A stretch of DNA of 64,000 nt, from positions 2,170,001 to 2,234,000 of the forward strand of contig NZ_JQLI01000008.1 in the NCBI RefSeq assembly GCF_000744095.1, in the 5' to 3' direction. The notes under the pieces are model-generated. The model worked only from the letters and a program-made list of their open reading frames with translations, was not told the origin of the DNA and searched no databases. How positions within the stretch are numbered: position 1 is the stretch's first letter; the number at the start of each line of letters is the position of its first letter. Position numbers and translations under genes: made by a program. Positions 27,978 to 36,601 of the stretch are shown here, in pieces. The stretch comes from Cupriavidus necator A5-1. GTDB taxonomy: Bacteria > Pseudomonadota > Gammaproteobacteria > Burkholderiales > Burkholderiaceae.

Positions 27978-29111
27978 TCAGAACGGCTGGGCAAGAAGGC
28001 CGTAACCCTCCATCAGCAGCTCGACGGCGCGGGTTCCGTCCGCATGAGGGTCTTGCTCCGCCTGGCAGATGGCAAGCGATGTGTCGTAAATGCGCCGAAC
28101 CCGATCGAACCTACGGCTGCTGTACGCTGCAAGCGCCTCGTCAATGCCGGTGCAGGTCGACAACTCCTCAGTCAACACTACAGCGTCCTCGATGGCCATC
28201 CCGCCGCCTGACGTCAATTGCGGCGTGACCGCATGCGCCGCATCGCCCAACAACGCGACTCGTCCCTTGTACCAGGGCGCCGGCATAAGAAGGATGTCGA
28301 AAGGCCTGTAGCTGACGTAGCGGCTGCCATCGCAGCGAGCCATCGCCTCAACGAGTTCTGGCGCCGAGAAGCCCGCAAGGCGCTGTCGGAACATCGTGCT
28401 CAACTCTGCTTCCGGAAAGTGCTGGTGTTCCTTGGAGTTCTCCAGGAAGAAGTAGTAGCACAGCGCTTCCGACAATGGCAGGCAGCCAACCGTTCGACCA
28501 TCATGGTGCTTGTACAGGGCAAATCCGTCGAATGACGATAGTCGCTCGACGGTAAAGCGCCAGGCGCCTTGGCCGGCATAAGTGGGCTTGTACTCGGCAC
28601 CAAATACTTTGGTGCGTGTCTTCGAATAAGTGCCATCCGCCGCCACCAGAAGATCGCATCGGCCGGTTTCCCCGCTTGAGAGCCGGTATGACACGCCGCC
28701 CGGGATCTGTTCAAAGTCTTCTACCGTGGTCCGGTAGTCGATGCGTACGCCGCCAGCCAAGGCGTGCGACTCCAGTACCTCAGCCAGCTTCGGGCGCATG
28801 ACGCCAATCGCACCGGGCGCATCCGGGCGGAAAGTCCGCGGCGGCCGCTGCACTTTCGTCTCGTGTCCGGCGTCGTTTCGCACGCTGACGGTATCCCATC
28901 CTGTCCCCGCCGCGATGCAGGCATCCGCGAGTCCAAGCTGGTCCAGGGCGCGCAGTGAATTCCCAAGCAGGAAGATGCCAGTGCCTTGCTGGTCCGTCCT
29001 TTGGCTGGACTCGATCACTCGCACTTGCATGCCCGCTCGTGCGAGTCCATGCGCCAGCGTCATACCGCCAATGCCGCCGCCAACTACCAACACACTGTAC
29101 TGAGGTTTCAC
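27978..29111 (-). CDS. FAD-dependent aromatic monooxygenase (salicylate/6-hydroxynicotinate hydroxylase type)
   Basis: About 377 residues of the group A flavoprotein hydroxylases. The Rossmann FAD site is at the N-terminus (SVLVVGGGIGGMTLAHGLAR). The middle has LLVAADGTYSKTR (DG motif region). GRVALLGDAAHAVTPQLTSG with GMAIEDAVVL is the second FAD motif. GTG 29111 is preceded by GGAG at six bases; upstream in-frame codons lack support. Relatives hydroxylate, often with decarboxylation, aromatic acids such as salicylate or 6-hydroxynicotinate. It is divergent from the VOC dioxygenase, and both sides carry the island operator. Monooxygenase followed by ring-cleaving dioxygenase would be a classic aromatic route. 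Confidence 0.88.
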   Translation of the reverse strand: MKPQYSVLVVGGGIGGMTLAHGLARAGMQVRVIESSQRTDQQGTGIFLLGNSLRALDQLGLADACIAAGTGWDTVSVRNDAGHETKVQRPPRTFRPDAPGAIGVMRPKLAEVLESHALAGGVRIDYRTTVEDFEQIPGGVSYRLSSGETGRCDLLVAADGTYSKTRTKVFGAEYKPTYAGQGAWRFTVERLSSFDGFALYKHHDGRTVGCLPLSEALCYYFFLENSKEHQHFPEAELSTMFRQRLAGFSAPELVEAMARCDGSRYVSYRPFDILLMPAPWYKGRVALLGDAAHAVTPQLTSGGGMAIEDAVVLTEELSTCTGIDEALAAYSSRRFDRVRRIYDTSLAICQAEQDPHADGTRAVELLMEGYGLLAQPF

Positions 29112-29215
29112 TTTGTCTCCATGTTTCAGCTTGCCCGAAGCGCCGATGTCGCTCCAGATGGATTGGTCGCACCGTACGGAATCGTTGTTCCCTAGGCTTG
29201 GATGTGGATAATATA

Positions 29216-29233
29216 TACGCAGCGTATCGTTTT
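29216..29233. promoter_or_regulatory. TetR-type operator, site b (monooxygenase gene)
   Basis: TACGCAGCGTATCGTTTT, a full match to the motif in reverse orientation. It lies about 105 bases upstream of the monooxygenase start. Confidence 0.7.
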
Positions 29234-29318
29234 TATGATCAGGGTTTGTACCCATGATCGATGCGGAATCTCGGCGGTGTGGCGGGCTTGATTGCATCGG
29301 TCTACAGGCTTATTATGA

Positions 29319-29336
29319 TACTGGACGTATCGGTAT
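29319..29336. promoter_or_regulatory. TetR-type operator, site c (VOC dioxygenase gene)
   Basis: TACTGGACGTATCGGTAT, matching the motif with small changes, 51 bases before the dioxygenase ATG. Confidence 0.6.
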
Positions 29337-29386
29337 AGTTAAGCGGCCGACACACGTGACACAATCAATCCACAGGACATGAGGCG

Positions 29387-30331
29387 ATGAAGATTCTTGG
29401 ACCGGACACACTCGTATTCGGCGTCGACGACGTCGAGATCTGCGCGCAGTTTTTAACAGACTATGGGCTGACGCCTAGAGGCAACGGCCGCTTTGAAGCG
29501 TTGGATGGCACTGGGGTTGTCGTTACCCGCAGGGACGACCCCTCTCTACCCCCGTGGCCGTTCGAGACTGCCAACCAGCTCCGAAAGACGGTGTATGGGG
29601 TCGAGAATGACGCCACGCTCGAAGCCATTGCGACTGAACTCAGCCGTGATCGCGATGTGAAGCGGCTGTCCGATGGTTCCATCGAATCCGTTGATGACGC
29701 CGGCTTCGCCCTGGGCTTTCAGGTAACGGTTCGCCGGCCGCTGAGCCTTGCAGCGGAAACGGTCAACGCCCCTGGCGACGCGCGCCGCGGGGTCAACGTG
29801 CCCGGTGCGCCGGCAGACAAGACTGCGCCCACGCCCCGGCCACGATCGCTTTCGCACGTGGTCTACTTCGTCCCCGATGCCGAAAAGGCAGAGGCGTTCT
29901 ATATCAATCGGCTCGGCTTTCGCCTCAGCGATCGCTTCATCAACATGGGGCCGTTCCTCCGTCCCGCCGGAACGCTGGATCACCATACGCTTTTCCTGAT
30001 TCAGACGCCTGCGGTCATGCAAGGATGTGATCACTTCACCTTCCATATGGGAGGTCCGTCCGAAGTTCTTCAGGCGGGCTATACATTTGCCGAGAAGGGT
30101 TACGAGACTTTCTGGGGGCCTGGCCGCCACCGCTTCGGTTCGAACTGGTTCTGGTACTTCAACTCTCCCATGGGCTGCCACATCGAGTACGACGCGGACA
30201 TGGATCAACACGATGATTCATGGGTACCACGGGTGGCGCCGGCCATCGCGGACAACGCTCAGGTCTACCTGTTCAACCGGCGCGAAATCTGGGCGCCGGG
30301 AGGTCCGCCTCCCGTGCAGCGAGCCGATTAA
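29387..30331 (+). CDS. VOC-superfamily protein, probable extradiol-type dioxygenase
   Basis: About 314 residues with two vicinal-oxygen-chelate modules, the layout of extradiol ring-cleavage dioxygenases. The first module (residues 5-115) is degenerate. The second (about 150-285) has candidate iron ligands: His in LSHVVYFVPDAEKAEAFY, His in CDHFTFHMGGPSE and Glu in MGCHIEYDADMD. This matches the 2-His-1-Glu set. ATG 29387 follows GACATGAGGCG. The gene is divergent from the flavin monooxygenase and ends at a strong terminator. Two FAH-family hydrolases elsewhere in the same regulon could act on its ring-opened product. Some members of this group are not dioxygenases, so the activity is probable, not certain. 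Confidence 0.8.
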   Translation: MKILGPDTLVFGVDDVEICAQFLTDYGLTPRGNGRFEALDGTGVVVTRRDDPSLPPWPFETANQLRKTVYGVENDATLEAIATELSRDRDVKRLSDGSIESVDDAGFALGFQVTVRRPLSLAAETVNAPGDARRGVNVPGAPADKTAPTPRPRSLSHVVYFVPDAEKAEAFYINRLGFRLSDRFINMGPFLRPAGTLDHHTLFLIQTPAVMQGCDHFTFHMGGPSEVLQAGYTFAEKGYETFWGPGRHRFGSNWFWYFNSPMGCHIEYDADMDQHDDSWVPRVAPAIADNAQVYLFNRREIWAPGGPPPVQRAD

Positions 30332-30360
30332 GTTCCCTGCATTGGTTCGATAGAGATCAG

Positions 30361-30395
30361 TGGCTGCAACAGTACAAGTTGCAGCCATTTTTTTT
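30361..30395 (+). terminator. Rho-independent terminator after the VOC gene
   Basis: A nine-base stem TGGCTGCAA / TTGCAGCCA is followed by eight T residues. Confidence 0.9.
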
Positions 30396-30445
30396 CCTGC
30401 TGCAAGTAGAGGTGTCGTAAGTCGCGAGCGCCACAAACGGAAAGC

Positions 30446-30472
30446 GGGGAGTATGCAACCTGCATACTCCCC
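30446..30472 (-). terminator. Hairpin terminator of the aldehyde dehydrogenase operon
   Basis: A twelve-base perfect stem (GGGGAGTATGCA and its complement) with a three-base loop, 22 bases past the stop of the minus-strand operon. On that strand it is followed by GCTTTCC, a weak T tract. Confidence 0.65.
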
Positions 30473-30493
30473 GGTCAGCGCATGACAACGTGC

Positions 30494-31966
30494 TTACAGG
30501 CCGCCCAGTGCCACGTACTTGATCTCAAGGTAGTCGTCGGTTCCATACTTCGAACCTTCCCTGCCCAGGCCGGATGTCTTCACCCCTCCGAAAGGTGCAA
30601 CCTCCGTCGAGATGAGCCCTTCGTTCACCCCAACCATGCCGAACTCCAGTCCTTCCACTATGCGGAAGATCCGCCCCACGTCGCGGGAGTAGGCGTATGC
30701 CGCCAGGCCGAACGGTGTGTCGTTGGCGAGGGAGAGTGCTTCCTCCTCGGTCTCAAACCGGAAGAGGGGAGCCACGGGGCCGAACGTCTCCTCGCTAAAG
30801 ACCTGCGCATCGTTCGGCACGTGGGTCAGTACCGTGGGCTGAAAGAATGTTCCGCCAAGCGCGTGACGCTTTCCGCCGGCCGCCACCCTGGCCCCCCTGG
30901 CGACTGCGTCGGTGATGTGCTCTTCCACCTTGAGAACTGCCTCCTCATTGATGAGGGGGCCCTGCACGACTCCCGCTTCCATGCCGTCTCCGACCTGAAG
31001 GCGTGCCGACTCCTCTGCCAGCCGCTTGGCAAACGCCTCATAGATGCCGGATTGCACCAGGAAGCGGTTGGCCGCCACGCACGCCTGGCCGGCGTTGCGA
31101 TACTTCGCCATCAGGGCCCCGCGCACTGCGGCTTCAAGATCGGCATCGTCGAACACGATAAAGGGCGCATTGCCGCCCAGTTCCATGCTCGTCTTCTTGA
31201 TGGTGGGAGCGCATTGTGCGAGGAGCTGAGCCCCCACTTCAGTGGAGCCGGTAAACGAAAGCTTGCGCACGACGGGGCTGCTCGTCAGTTCTCCCCCGAT
31301 CGCCCTGGCCGAACCGGTGACGATATTGCAGACGCCTGGTGGCAACCCGGCGCGCTCCGCGAGAACACCGAGGGCCAGCGCCGACAGTGGGGTCTGGCTT
31401 GCCGGCTTGATCACGCCGGCGCAGCCCACGGCCCAACCGGGGCCGGCCTTGCGGGTGATCATTGCCGACGGGAAATTCCAGGGCGTGATGGCGGCGAAAA
31501 CGCCAATCGGCGCCTTCTGAACCAGGATGCGCCGGCCAGCAACATTGTGGGGAATGATGTCGCCATAGACGCGCTTGGCTTCTTCCGAGAACCACTCGAT
31601 AAAGCCGGCTGCATAGAGAATTTCCCCGCGGGACTCCGAGAGAGGCTTGCCCTGCTCAGCGGTCATGATCGTCGCGAGGTCATCGATGTGCTCGAGCATG
31701 AGCTCATAGAGGCGACGCAACACCTTGGCGCGTTCGGCCGGCAAGGTATTGCGCCAGCCCCGCATGGCACGATTGGCCGCTGCGATGGCACGCTTCGTTT
31801 CGTCGGCACCGCCATTGGGGACACGTGCGATCAGTGCGCCGTTCGCGGGGTTGCGAATCTCGATGCTCTGGCCGCTATCGGCGGCTGGGACCCAGGCGCC
31901 GTCGATAAGCATGGCCTGACGAAGCAGGCCGAGATCCTTGAGTGGAAGTTTGATCGGTCCGCTCAT
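30494..31966 (-). CDS. Aldehyde dehydrogenase (succinate-semialdehyde dehydrogenase-like)
   Basis: About 490 residues, typical NAD(P)-dependent ALDH. Visible are ITPWNFPSAMITRKAGPGWA (cofactor site), SFTGSTEVGAQLL, MELGGNAPFIVFDDAD (catalytic Glu), NAGQACVAANRFLV (catalytic Cys) and EETFGPVAPLFRF. It is most like the GabD group. ATG 31966 has GAGAG upstream. It is the last gene of a minus-strand run with the DHDPS-like and ornithine-cyclodeaminase-like genes, separated by 10 and 16 bases, so the three are probably one operon under the divergent GntR regulator. It would oxidise a semialdehyde made by the lyase. Confidence 0.92.
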   Translation of the reverse strand: MSGPIKLPLKDLGLLRQAMLIDGAWVPAADSGQSIEIRNPANGALIARVPNGGADETKRAIAAANRAMRGWRNTLPAERAKVLRRLYELMLEHIDDLATIMTAEQGKPLSESRGEILYAAGFIEWFSEEAKRVYGDIIPHNVAGRRILVQKAPIGVFAAITPWNFPSAMITRKAGPGWAVGCAGVIKPASQTPLSALALGVLAERAGLPPGVCNIVTGSARAIGGELTSSPVVRKLSFTGSTEVGAQLLAQCAPTIKKTSMELGGNAPFIVFDDADLEAAVRGALMAKYRNAGQACVAANRFLVQSGIYEAFAKRLAEESARLQVGDGMEAGVVQGPLINEEAVLKVEEHITDAVARGARVAAGGKRHALGGTFFQPTVLTHVPNDAQVFSEETFGPVAPLFRFETEEEALSLANDTPFGLAAYAYSRDVGRIFRIVEGLEFGMVGVNEGLISTEVAPFGGVKTSGLGREGSKYGTDDYLEIKYVALGGL

Positions 31967-31976
31967 GATTGCTCTC

Positions 31977-32987
31977 TCAATCGGGGTTGCGGCCCACGAA
32001 GAAGGCTTCATCCGGATCGCTGGTCGGATTCAGTCCTGCCGCTTCAAGGCCGCGTCGCAGTGCAGCCATGTCGCGGCTATAAATGCGCGGAGTCGGATGC
32101 GGAATCGGGCCGCCGTTGTACCCTTGCAGCCAGGACTGATACTTCCAGATCGTGCGGTTGATCAGGCCACTGGACGCCATGGGCACGCCCGCGAATGCTT
32201 TGCGGGCCGGATCGAGCTGATACCACAGGCCGGTGGCCTCATCAAAACTGCCCTCTTGGATCAGCTTGTGGATGCGCGGCAGATAAGGGCCGTAGTAGGC
32301 AGAGTAGTTGGTACCGCAGAACGGAATCGGGATCACTTGCGCCAGGGGAACGTACTCATACTCGATCGGGGACGAGATCACGACCTCCTGGTGGAACTCC
32401 CGGTGCACTTCGATCGCCGACATGATGTAAGGCATGCCACCCTCGGCCTTGATCGCTGCGACATTGGGACAATCATCGACAAGACGGCGCAGTAGCGGGA
32501 CCGGCATATCCGCCGGATGCAGGCGCGAGAAGCCCCAGGCAGGAACTGGGAACAGCATGACCGCAAGATTGGTCGCATCGCACAACGCCTTCGTGTATTC
32601 ATACACTTCGTCAAGCGACTTCGGGTGGAAGAAGGGCGGATAGCCTGCCAGGACAAGCTCGGCGCCCGCATCTTCGGCCATCTTGACAGCTTCGATGTTC
32701 TCTTCAAGCGTGTTGAAGACCGCATGATGAATCGTGATGAGGCGGCCGGCTGCCTGGTCGACCATGATTTCGCAAACCTGTCGATACTGGTCGAGCGAAA
32801 TCGCGAGTTCGGAGCAGGCAAGAGACCCGACGAATCCATGCGAGATGCTCATCTCCACATCGTGCCGGATGGCTTTTTCGTTGATACGCTTGAAATCAGA
32901 AGTCATGGTTGGCGTTGTCACATTGGCAACGCCAATCAGATGCTGCCGTCCCCACTCCCGTGCTTCCTTCTTGCTATAGCTAGCCAT
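31977..32987 (-). CDS. Dihydrodipicolinate synthase-family lyase/aldolase
   Basis: About 336 residues in a (beta/alpha)8 NAL/DHDPS fold. The Schiff-base Lys is probably in PNVAAIKAEGGMPY (near residue 176). The usual YNxP motif that supplies the catalytic Tyr is replaced by MLFPVPAWGFSRLHPADMP, so the standard Tyr is absent or moved. GFVGSLACSELAISLDQYRQ stands where GTTGE-type motifs normally lie. These changes argue against lysine biosynthesis and for a catabolic aldolase, hydratase-aldolase or deaminase. ATG 32987 has AGGGAG upstream. Operon context with an aldehyde dehydrogenase suggests that it yields an aldehyde or keto acid. Confidence 0.82.
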   Translation of the reverse strand: MASYSKKEAREWGRQHLIGVANVTTPTMTSDFKRINEKAIRHDVEMSISHGFVGSLACSELAISLDQYRQVCEIMVDQAAGRLITIHHAVFNTLEENIEAVKMAEDAGAELVLAGYPPFFHPKSLDEVYEYTKALCDATNLAVMLFPVPAWGFSRLHPADMPVPLLRRLVDDCPNVAAIKAEGGMPYIMSAIEVHREFHQEVVISSPIEYEYVPLAQVIPIPFCGTNYSAYYGPYLPRIHKLIQEGSFDEATGLWYQLDPARKAFAGVPMASSGLINRTIWKYQSWLQGYNGGPIPHPTPRIYSRDMAALRRGLEAAGLNPTSDPDEAFFVGRNPD

Positions 32988-33003
32988 TTCGAACTCCCTT
33001 CTA

Positions 33004-34008
33004 TTAGTGCTTGGTTTCAAACGTGAATGGCAATGGCATTGCCAGGCCGGCCTGGAGGGCCTTCTCGAGGATCATCTCGGCGACGACGATGTCCTGAAGT
33101 CCACCGCCGACTGACTTGAACAAGGGCGCCTTTGCAGCCTTTACCTGATCGCCATGGGTACCGCGCATCAGGTTGCCGAGGCTGATTGCCTTATGGTGGA
33201 ACTCGATGCCGGCTTCTCGCGCCGCGATCATGTCGCCGGTTTCATGCAGAACCTCTTCCAGCGTGTCGCAAACAATCAGATCGCTTCGCTCGACGACGGA
33301 CGCGTCGATTTCACGCTGCTGGGGGATGGTCGAGCCGATAGAGACCACCGCCGCATGGGGAGCGAGCCAGTCTCCAAAAAGGATGGGTTGCTCTCCCCGC
33401 GACCGCGCTGCGGTCAGCACCAAGTCGGCACCTTCAACGGCTGCCCGCGCGGTAGGCGCGCCCGTGGTCTTGATGCCAAGCTCTTTGCTGATGTCCCGTG
33501 CAAAGGCATCGCGCCGTTCTGGCGTCGGGCTGAAAATGGTGATTTCAGTCAGCGGCCGAATGCTCGCGAGGGCGCGAGTGTGCATGGTCGCTTCGAGACC
33601 GCTTCCGAGTACGGCCAGGCGGGCCGGGCCCGCGGGGGCGAGGCGGTCAAGCGCCGCAGCCGACGTAGCGGCGGTGCGAAACCCAGTCACAAGATTCCCG
33701 TCGACGAAAGCCGCGATGCGGCTGGTCTCCTTGTCGAACAGCACGATGACGTATTCCACGCCGGGCGTGGGTGATGCGGCGGACATGCCCATCAGCTTGG
33801 CGCCGTAGTAACGGCCCCCCGGAGGGATTGCGGGCAGCGTACGAAGCCAGGCTTTATCGGCACTGGCGATGGTCCGCGGCGGCGTTGCCGATTCGGCGAT
33901 GGGCATGGCATAGGCGGCCTGCATTGCCCGGATGGCGTCCTCCCAGCGAAAGACCCTGCGGGCCGCGTCGCCGGAAACGAATACGGGGCCTACGGTTGAT
34001 GTTGGCAT
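33004..34008 (-). CDS. Ornithine cyclodeaminase / mu-crystallin family protein
   Basis: About 334 residues. The family core is clear: YYGAKLMGMSAASPTPGVEY, VLFDKETSRIAAFVDGNLVT, GFRTAATSAAALDRLAPAG, then the NAD-binding ARLAVLGSGLEATMHTRALA. Members include ornithine cyclodeaminase, alanine dehydrogenase and pyrroline-2-carboxylate reductase. It is first in the three-gene minus operon and divergent from a GntR-family regulator. Together with the DHDPS-family lyase and the semialdehyde dehydrogenase it recalls the hydroxyproline/pyrroline degradation sets, though the epimerase and oxidase of that pathway are absent. Function as a ketimine or imino-acid reductase is plausible. Confidence 0.87.
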   Translation of the reverse strand: MPTSTVGPVFVSGDAARRVFRWEDAIRAMQAAYAMPIAESATPPRTIASADKAWLRTLPAIPPGGRYYGAKLMGMSAASPTPGVEYVIVLFDKETSRIAAFVDGNLVTGFRTAATSAAALDRLAPAGPARLAVLGSGLEATMHTRALASIRPLTEITIFSPTPERRDAFARDISKELGIKTTGAPTARAAVEGADLVLTAARSRGEQPILFGDWLAPHAAVVSIGSTIPQQREIDASVVERSDLIVCDTLEEVLHETGDMIAAREAGIEFHHKAISLGNLMRGTHGDQVKAAKAPLFKSVGGGLQDIVVAEMILEKALQAGLAMPLPFTFETKH

Positions 34009-34107
34009 TGGCCAGTCTCCTTGGATTGATAGCGCTGCAGCCGTGGTCCCCTCCCGGGAACGCTTAACTGGCTACATGTTGCGATCATATATCCAAATTG
34101 AGGCGTG

Positions 34108-34123
34108 TCAATATGTGAATTGA
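34108..34123. promoter_or_regulatory. Inverted repeat upstream of the cyclodeaminase operon
   Basis: TCAAT and ATTGA arms flank a six-base spacer, about 100 bases before the operon start. A related palindrome with ATTGAT/ATCAAT arms lies at 34296-34310 before the GntR gene. Both are candidate binding sites for the GntR protein. Confidence 0.35.
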
Positions 34124-34295
34124 TATGTGTCACTTGCGCCATGTCGAGCTGCCGAACAGTGTTCTGGGAGGTTCTGCGCTAAAGGAATGCAATTTCTTAG
34201 GGCTGCCCGTTAGACAGTGACCGGGTTCACACGATGATTTGTGCGCAAAACATAACCTTCAAGGGGTTTGGTAGGTACGATTGCATCCATGTACA

Positions 34296-34310
34296 ATTGA
34301 TCAAATCAAT
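34296..34310. promoter_or_regulatory. Inverted repeat upstream of the GntR gene
   Basis: ATTGAT and ATCAAT arms with a three-base spacer. It shares the ATTGA half-site with 34108-34123 in the same divergent control region. Confidence 0.4.
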
Positions 34311-34393
34311 CTGCGGATTGGGTCGAATGGTGTGCTGGACTGCACTGTGATACTGACGCTACGATTCCGCGCAAACTGCCAGCAATCAAAACG

Positions 34394-35065
34394 GTGAATG
34401 AAATGATCGAGGACGATGTGACGCGGCTTCGCGAATACGTCGACAATGTGGCAACGCAGGGCAACGATTTGCGTTTGCCACCGGAGCCAAAGTTGGGTGA
34501 GTTGCTCGGCGTGTCCCGTGGCCGCCTCCGGACGATGTTGAAGCGCCTCGAGGAGGAGGGTGTAATCTGGCGCCACGTTGGAAAGGGAACCTTCGTGGGG
34601 CCGCGAGAGGCCGTGCCCGGTGAGCAAAGCCTGACAACTTCAATCAGCGTCGATGACATCATGAATGCCCGACTGCTTTTGGAGCCGCAGCTTGCAGCAG
34701 AGGCAGCAGTTCATGCTACGCCGGCTGACATTGCAAAGATGGACGCGTGCCTGGCTCAGATGGCCGAAACTGTCTCGTTCCCCCCGTGGAAGCGGCTGGA
34801 TGAGCGCCTGCATCGCGCCATTGCGGAATCGACCCACAATGCCCTGCTAGTGATGCTGTATGACGTGCTGCGGGCGCAGGTAAAGGCAAGCCTGGACAGC
34901 AGGGTGGAGGAAGTCTATGGCGAAGCGTCAAGTCCGAAGACGACCACGGACTGTGAACACGTGCAGATCACTGACGCAATTCGCGCCCACAATCCCTCGC
35001 GGGCAGAGCAAGCGATGCGAGACCATTTGCGGTCCGTCAGAACCCATCTATTCGGATTGCGGTGA
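34394..35065 (+). CDS. GntR-family regulator (FadR subgroup with FCD domain)
   Basis: About 223 residues. The winged HTH (residues 5-70) includes LRLPPEPKLGELLGVSRGRL and VIWRHVGKGTFVGPRE. The helical FCD effector domain (about 90-220) shows MNARLLLEPQLAAEAAVHAT, LDERLHRAIAESTHNALLVM and ITDAIRAHNPSRAEQAMRDH, with metal-binding-type Asp/His positions. FadR-subgroup regulators usually repress catabolic genes and respond to carboxylic acids. Divergent placement from the cyclodeaminase-lyase-dehydrogenase operon makes that operon its probable target. The start may be GTG 34394 or ATG 34403; neither has a strong ribosome binding site. Confidence 0.9.
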   Translation: MNEMIEDDVTRLREYVDNVATQGNDLRLPPEPKLGELLGVSRGRLRTMLKRLEEEGVIWRHVGKGTFVGPREAVPGEQSLTTSISVDDIMNARLLLEPQLAAEAAVHATPADIAKMDACLAQMAETVSFPPWKRLDERLHRAIAESTHNALLVMLYDVLRAQVKASLDSRVEEVYGEASSPKTTTDCEHVQITDAIRAHNPSRAEQAMRDHLRSVRTHLFGLR

Positions 35066-35145
35066 GGCACTTCCGGCTTTGGGCAGCGGCATCATCGGGA
35101 TGCCGCTGCCACCTGACACTGACCAAAGTGACCGCACGACGGTCA

Positions 35146-35613
35146 TCATCTGACGTCGAGCACCGCAAAGGAAGCGACGGCGTCCGCGATCAATCGCGTC
35201 CGTTCGGCGTCATATAGTTCTGCGCGAACAAATGCCACCCGGCCGCCAACTCGGGTTGCATTCGCGTCGACCAGGAAATCCCCAGTCTGCGCGGGCGACT
35301 GCATATTCACCGTGAGGCTGATCGTGGCGCACGTCTTTCCTTTCGGAAGTTTCGACAGGATGGCGAACGCCATACCGAAATCCAGCATTGACGTGAGCAT
35401 TCCCCCCGCTATGACGCCGTTTCCCTGAACGGAACGGGCGGTAGCCGAGAAGCGCAGCGTGATGGCGCCGGGGCTACCTTGCACGAGCAACGCTTGCAGC
35501 GCCTCCAGGGCAGGATTCGTTCGCAGCGGAACGTTGTGGCTTGCGGCGCCAACCAATTCGTGGATCAGCGCGCGGTCCGGATTGTCCGCTACCACATCGG
35601 TATCAAGCCTCAT
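35146..35613 (-). CDS. PaaI-type hotdog thioesterase
   Basis: About 155 residues in the hotdog fold: SVQGNGVIAGGMLTSMLDFG carries the region where PaaI-type thioesterases hold their catalytic Asp, followed by TISLTVNMQSPAQTGDFLVD and ATRVGGRVAFVRAELYDAER. It probably hydrolyses an acyl- or aryl-CoA, or rescues CoA from a dead-end thioester. The start overlaps the end of the FAH-family hydrolase gene by 11 bases, so it is the last gene of the operon NMT1-like, FAH, thioesterase under the island operator. A longer upstream reading in this frame merely shadows the FAH gene. Confidence 0.83.
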   Translation of the reverse strand: MRLDTDVVADNPDRALIHELVGAASHNVPLRTNPALEALQALLVQGSPGAITLRFSATARSVQGNGVIAGGMLTSMLDFGMAFAILSKLPKGKTCATISLTVNMQSPAQTGDFLVDANATRVGGRVAFVRAELYDAERTRLIADAVASFAVLDVR

Positions 35614-36601
35614 GGTCACCTTGGGCGACGCAGAGTTGGCGTTGCGAACCGAGTCCTTCGATGCTGGCTTCCATGACGTCACCCTCCTGGAGGAACCGCT
35701 TGTGATGCGTGCCGTTGCCCGCAGGAGAGCCCGTGCAGATGATGTCCCCGGGTAGCAGCCTGCTGAATCGCGAGATGTATTCAATCTGGCGCTCGATTCC
35801 GAACAGCATGTCCGCGGTCGTCTCGTCCTGCATGACTTTGCCGGAGACGGTGAGGCGCATGGCCAGCTTATGCGGGTCCGGAACGCAGTGCCGTGGGACC
35901 AGAAAGGGTCCCATGGGAAGGAACCCGGGTTGGCCCTTGGACCGAAGCCAGTCGGTGCCCAGCATCTTGTAGTCGGTGCGGGCGATGAGATCGCGCGCGG
36001 AGATATCGTTGACGATGGTAAAGCCGGCGACGTGGTCCCAGGCTCGTTCAAGCGGAATGCGGTAGCCGCCCCGGCCGATGACCACGGCCAGTTCGAGTTC
36101 CCAGTCGGGCTGGCTGGTTGTTCTAGGTAGCACCAGATCATCGAATGGCCCGGCCACGGCTGACACTGGCTTGGTGAACACGTAAGGTTCGCCCGTGGCC
36201 AGGCGGTCATCCATCATCTTCTCGGCCCAGGCCCGCAAGCCGGCTTCGTCCAGGCCTTCCGGACCCACTTTCATGTCAAGGGTCAGGTCGACCACGTGCT
36301 TGCGATAGTTCGCACCGGTGCAAAAGATCTGGCGGGGCAGGTCAACCGGGGCATATGTCTGCAGATCGTCCAGCGGCAACCATTGCACGGTCTCCGGAAG
36401 GTCAGAGACGGCGCTATTCAGTACGGGAAGGATCGCGTCCCAGTCGTCAAGCAGGCCAAGCACGGTCTTCCCTGCAAGGGCGCTCGCCGAAGCGTTGTGT
36501 CGCGCCAGTTCGCTCAAAGGCAGAACTCGCCCGTCTAGCACGACCCCGGCAAAGCGTGATCCTTGGCTAAGAGAGAACGTCCCAATCGCGAAATTTTTCA
36601 T
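35603..36601 (-). CDS. Fumarylacetoacetate hydrolase (FAH) family protein 1
   Basis: About 332 residues. The FAH catalytic core is at residues about 145-310: DWELELAVVIGRGGYRIPLE with metal-binding Glu pair, VAGFTIVNDISARDLIA, FLPMGPFLVP and LLPGDIICTGSPAGNG. The N-terminal part (FAGVVLDGRVLPLSELARHN) is typical of two-domain FAH proteins such as fumarylpyruvate hydrolase, 2-hydroxyhepta-2,4-dienedioate isomerase and related C-C hydrolases. These act on ring-cleavage products. It overlaps its neighbours by 4 and 11 bases, so it is translationally coupled. A second FAH protein at 40.0 kb in the same regulon may do the preceding or following step. Confidence 0.9.
   Translation of the reverse strand: MKNFAIGTFSLSQGSRFAGVVLDGRVLPLSELARHNASASALAGKTVLGLLDDWDAILPVLNSAVSDLPETVQWLPLDDLQTYAPVDLPRQIFCTGANYRKHVVDLTLDMKVGPEGLDEAGLRAWAEKMMDDRLATGEPYVFTKPVSAVAGPFDDLVLPRTTSQPDWELELAVVIGRGGYRIPLERAWDHVAGFTIVNDISARDLIARTDYKMLGTDWLRSKGQPGFLPMGPFLVPRHCVPDPHKLAMRLTVSGKVMQDETTADMLFGIERQIEYISRFSRLLPGDIICTGSPAGNGTHHKRFLQEGDVMEASIEGLGSQRQLCVAQGDHEA

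Noticed and set aside
30482..32161. Plus-strand frame of 559 codons opposite the aldehyde dehydrogenase
   Set aside because: Shadow of the minus-strand gene, whose catalytic motifs are complete.
35614..36210. Upstream extension of the thioesterase frame
   Set aside because: It overlaps the FAH gene in another frame, is Ser/Pro/Arg-rich, and the thioesterase domain starts at 35613.
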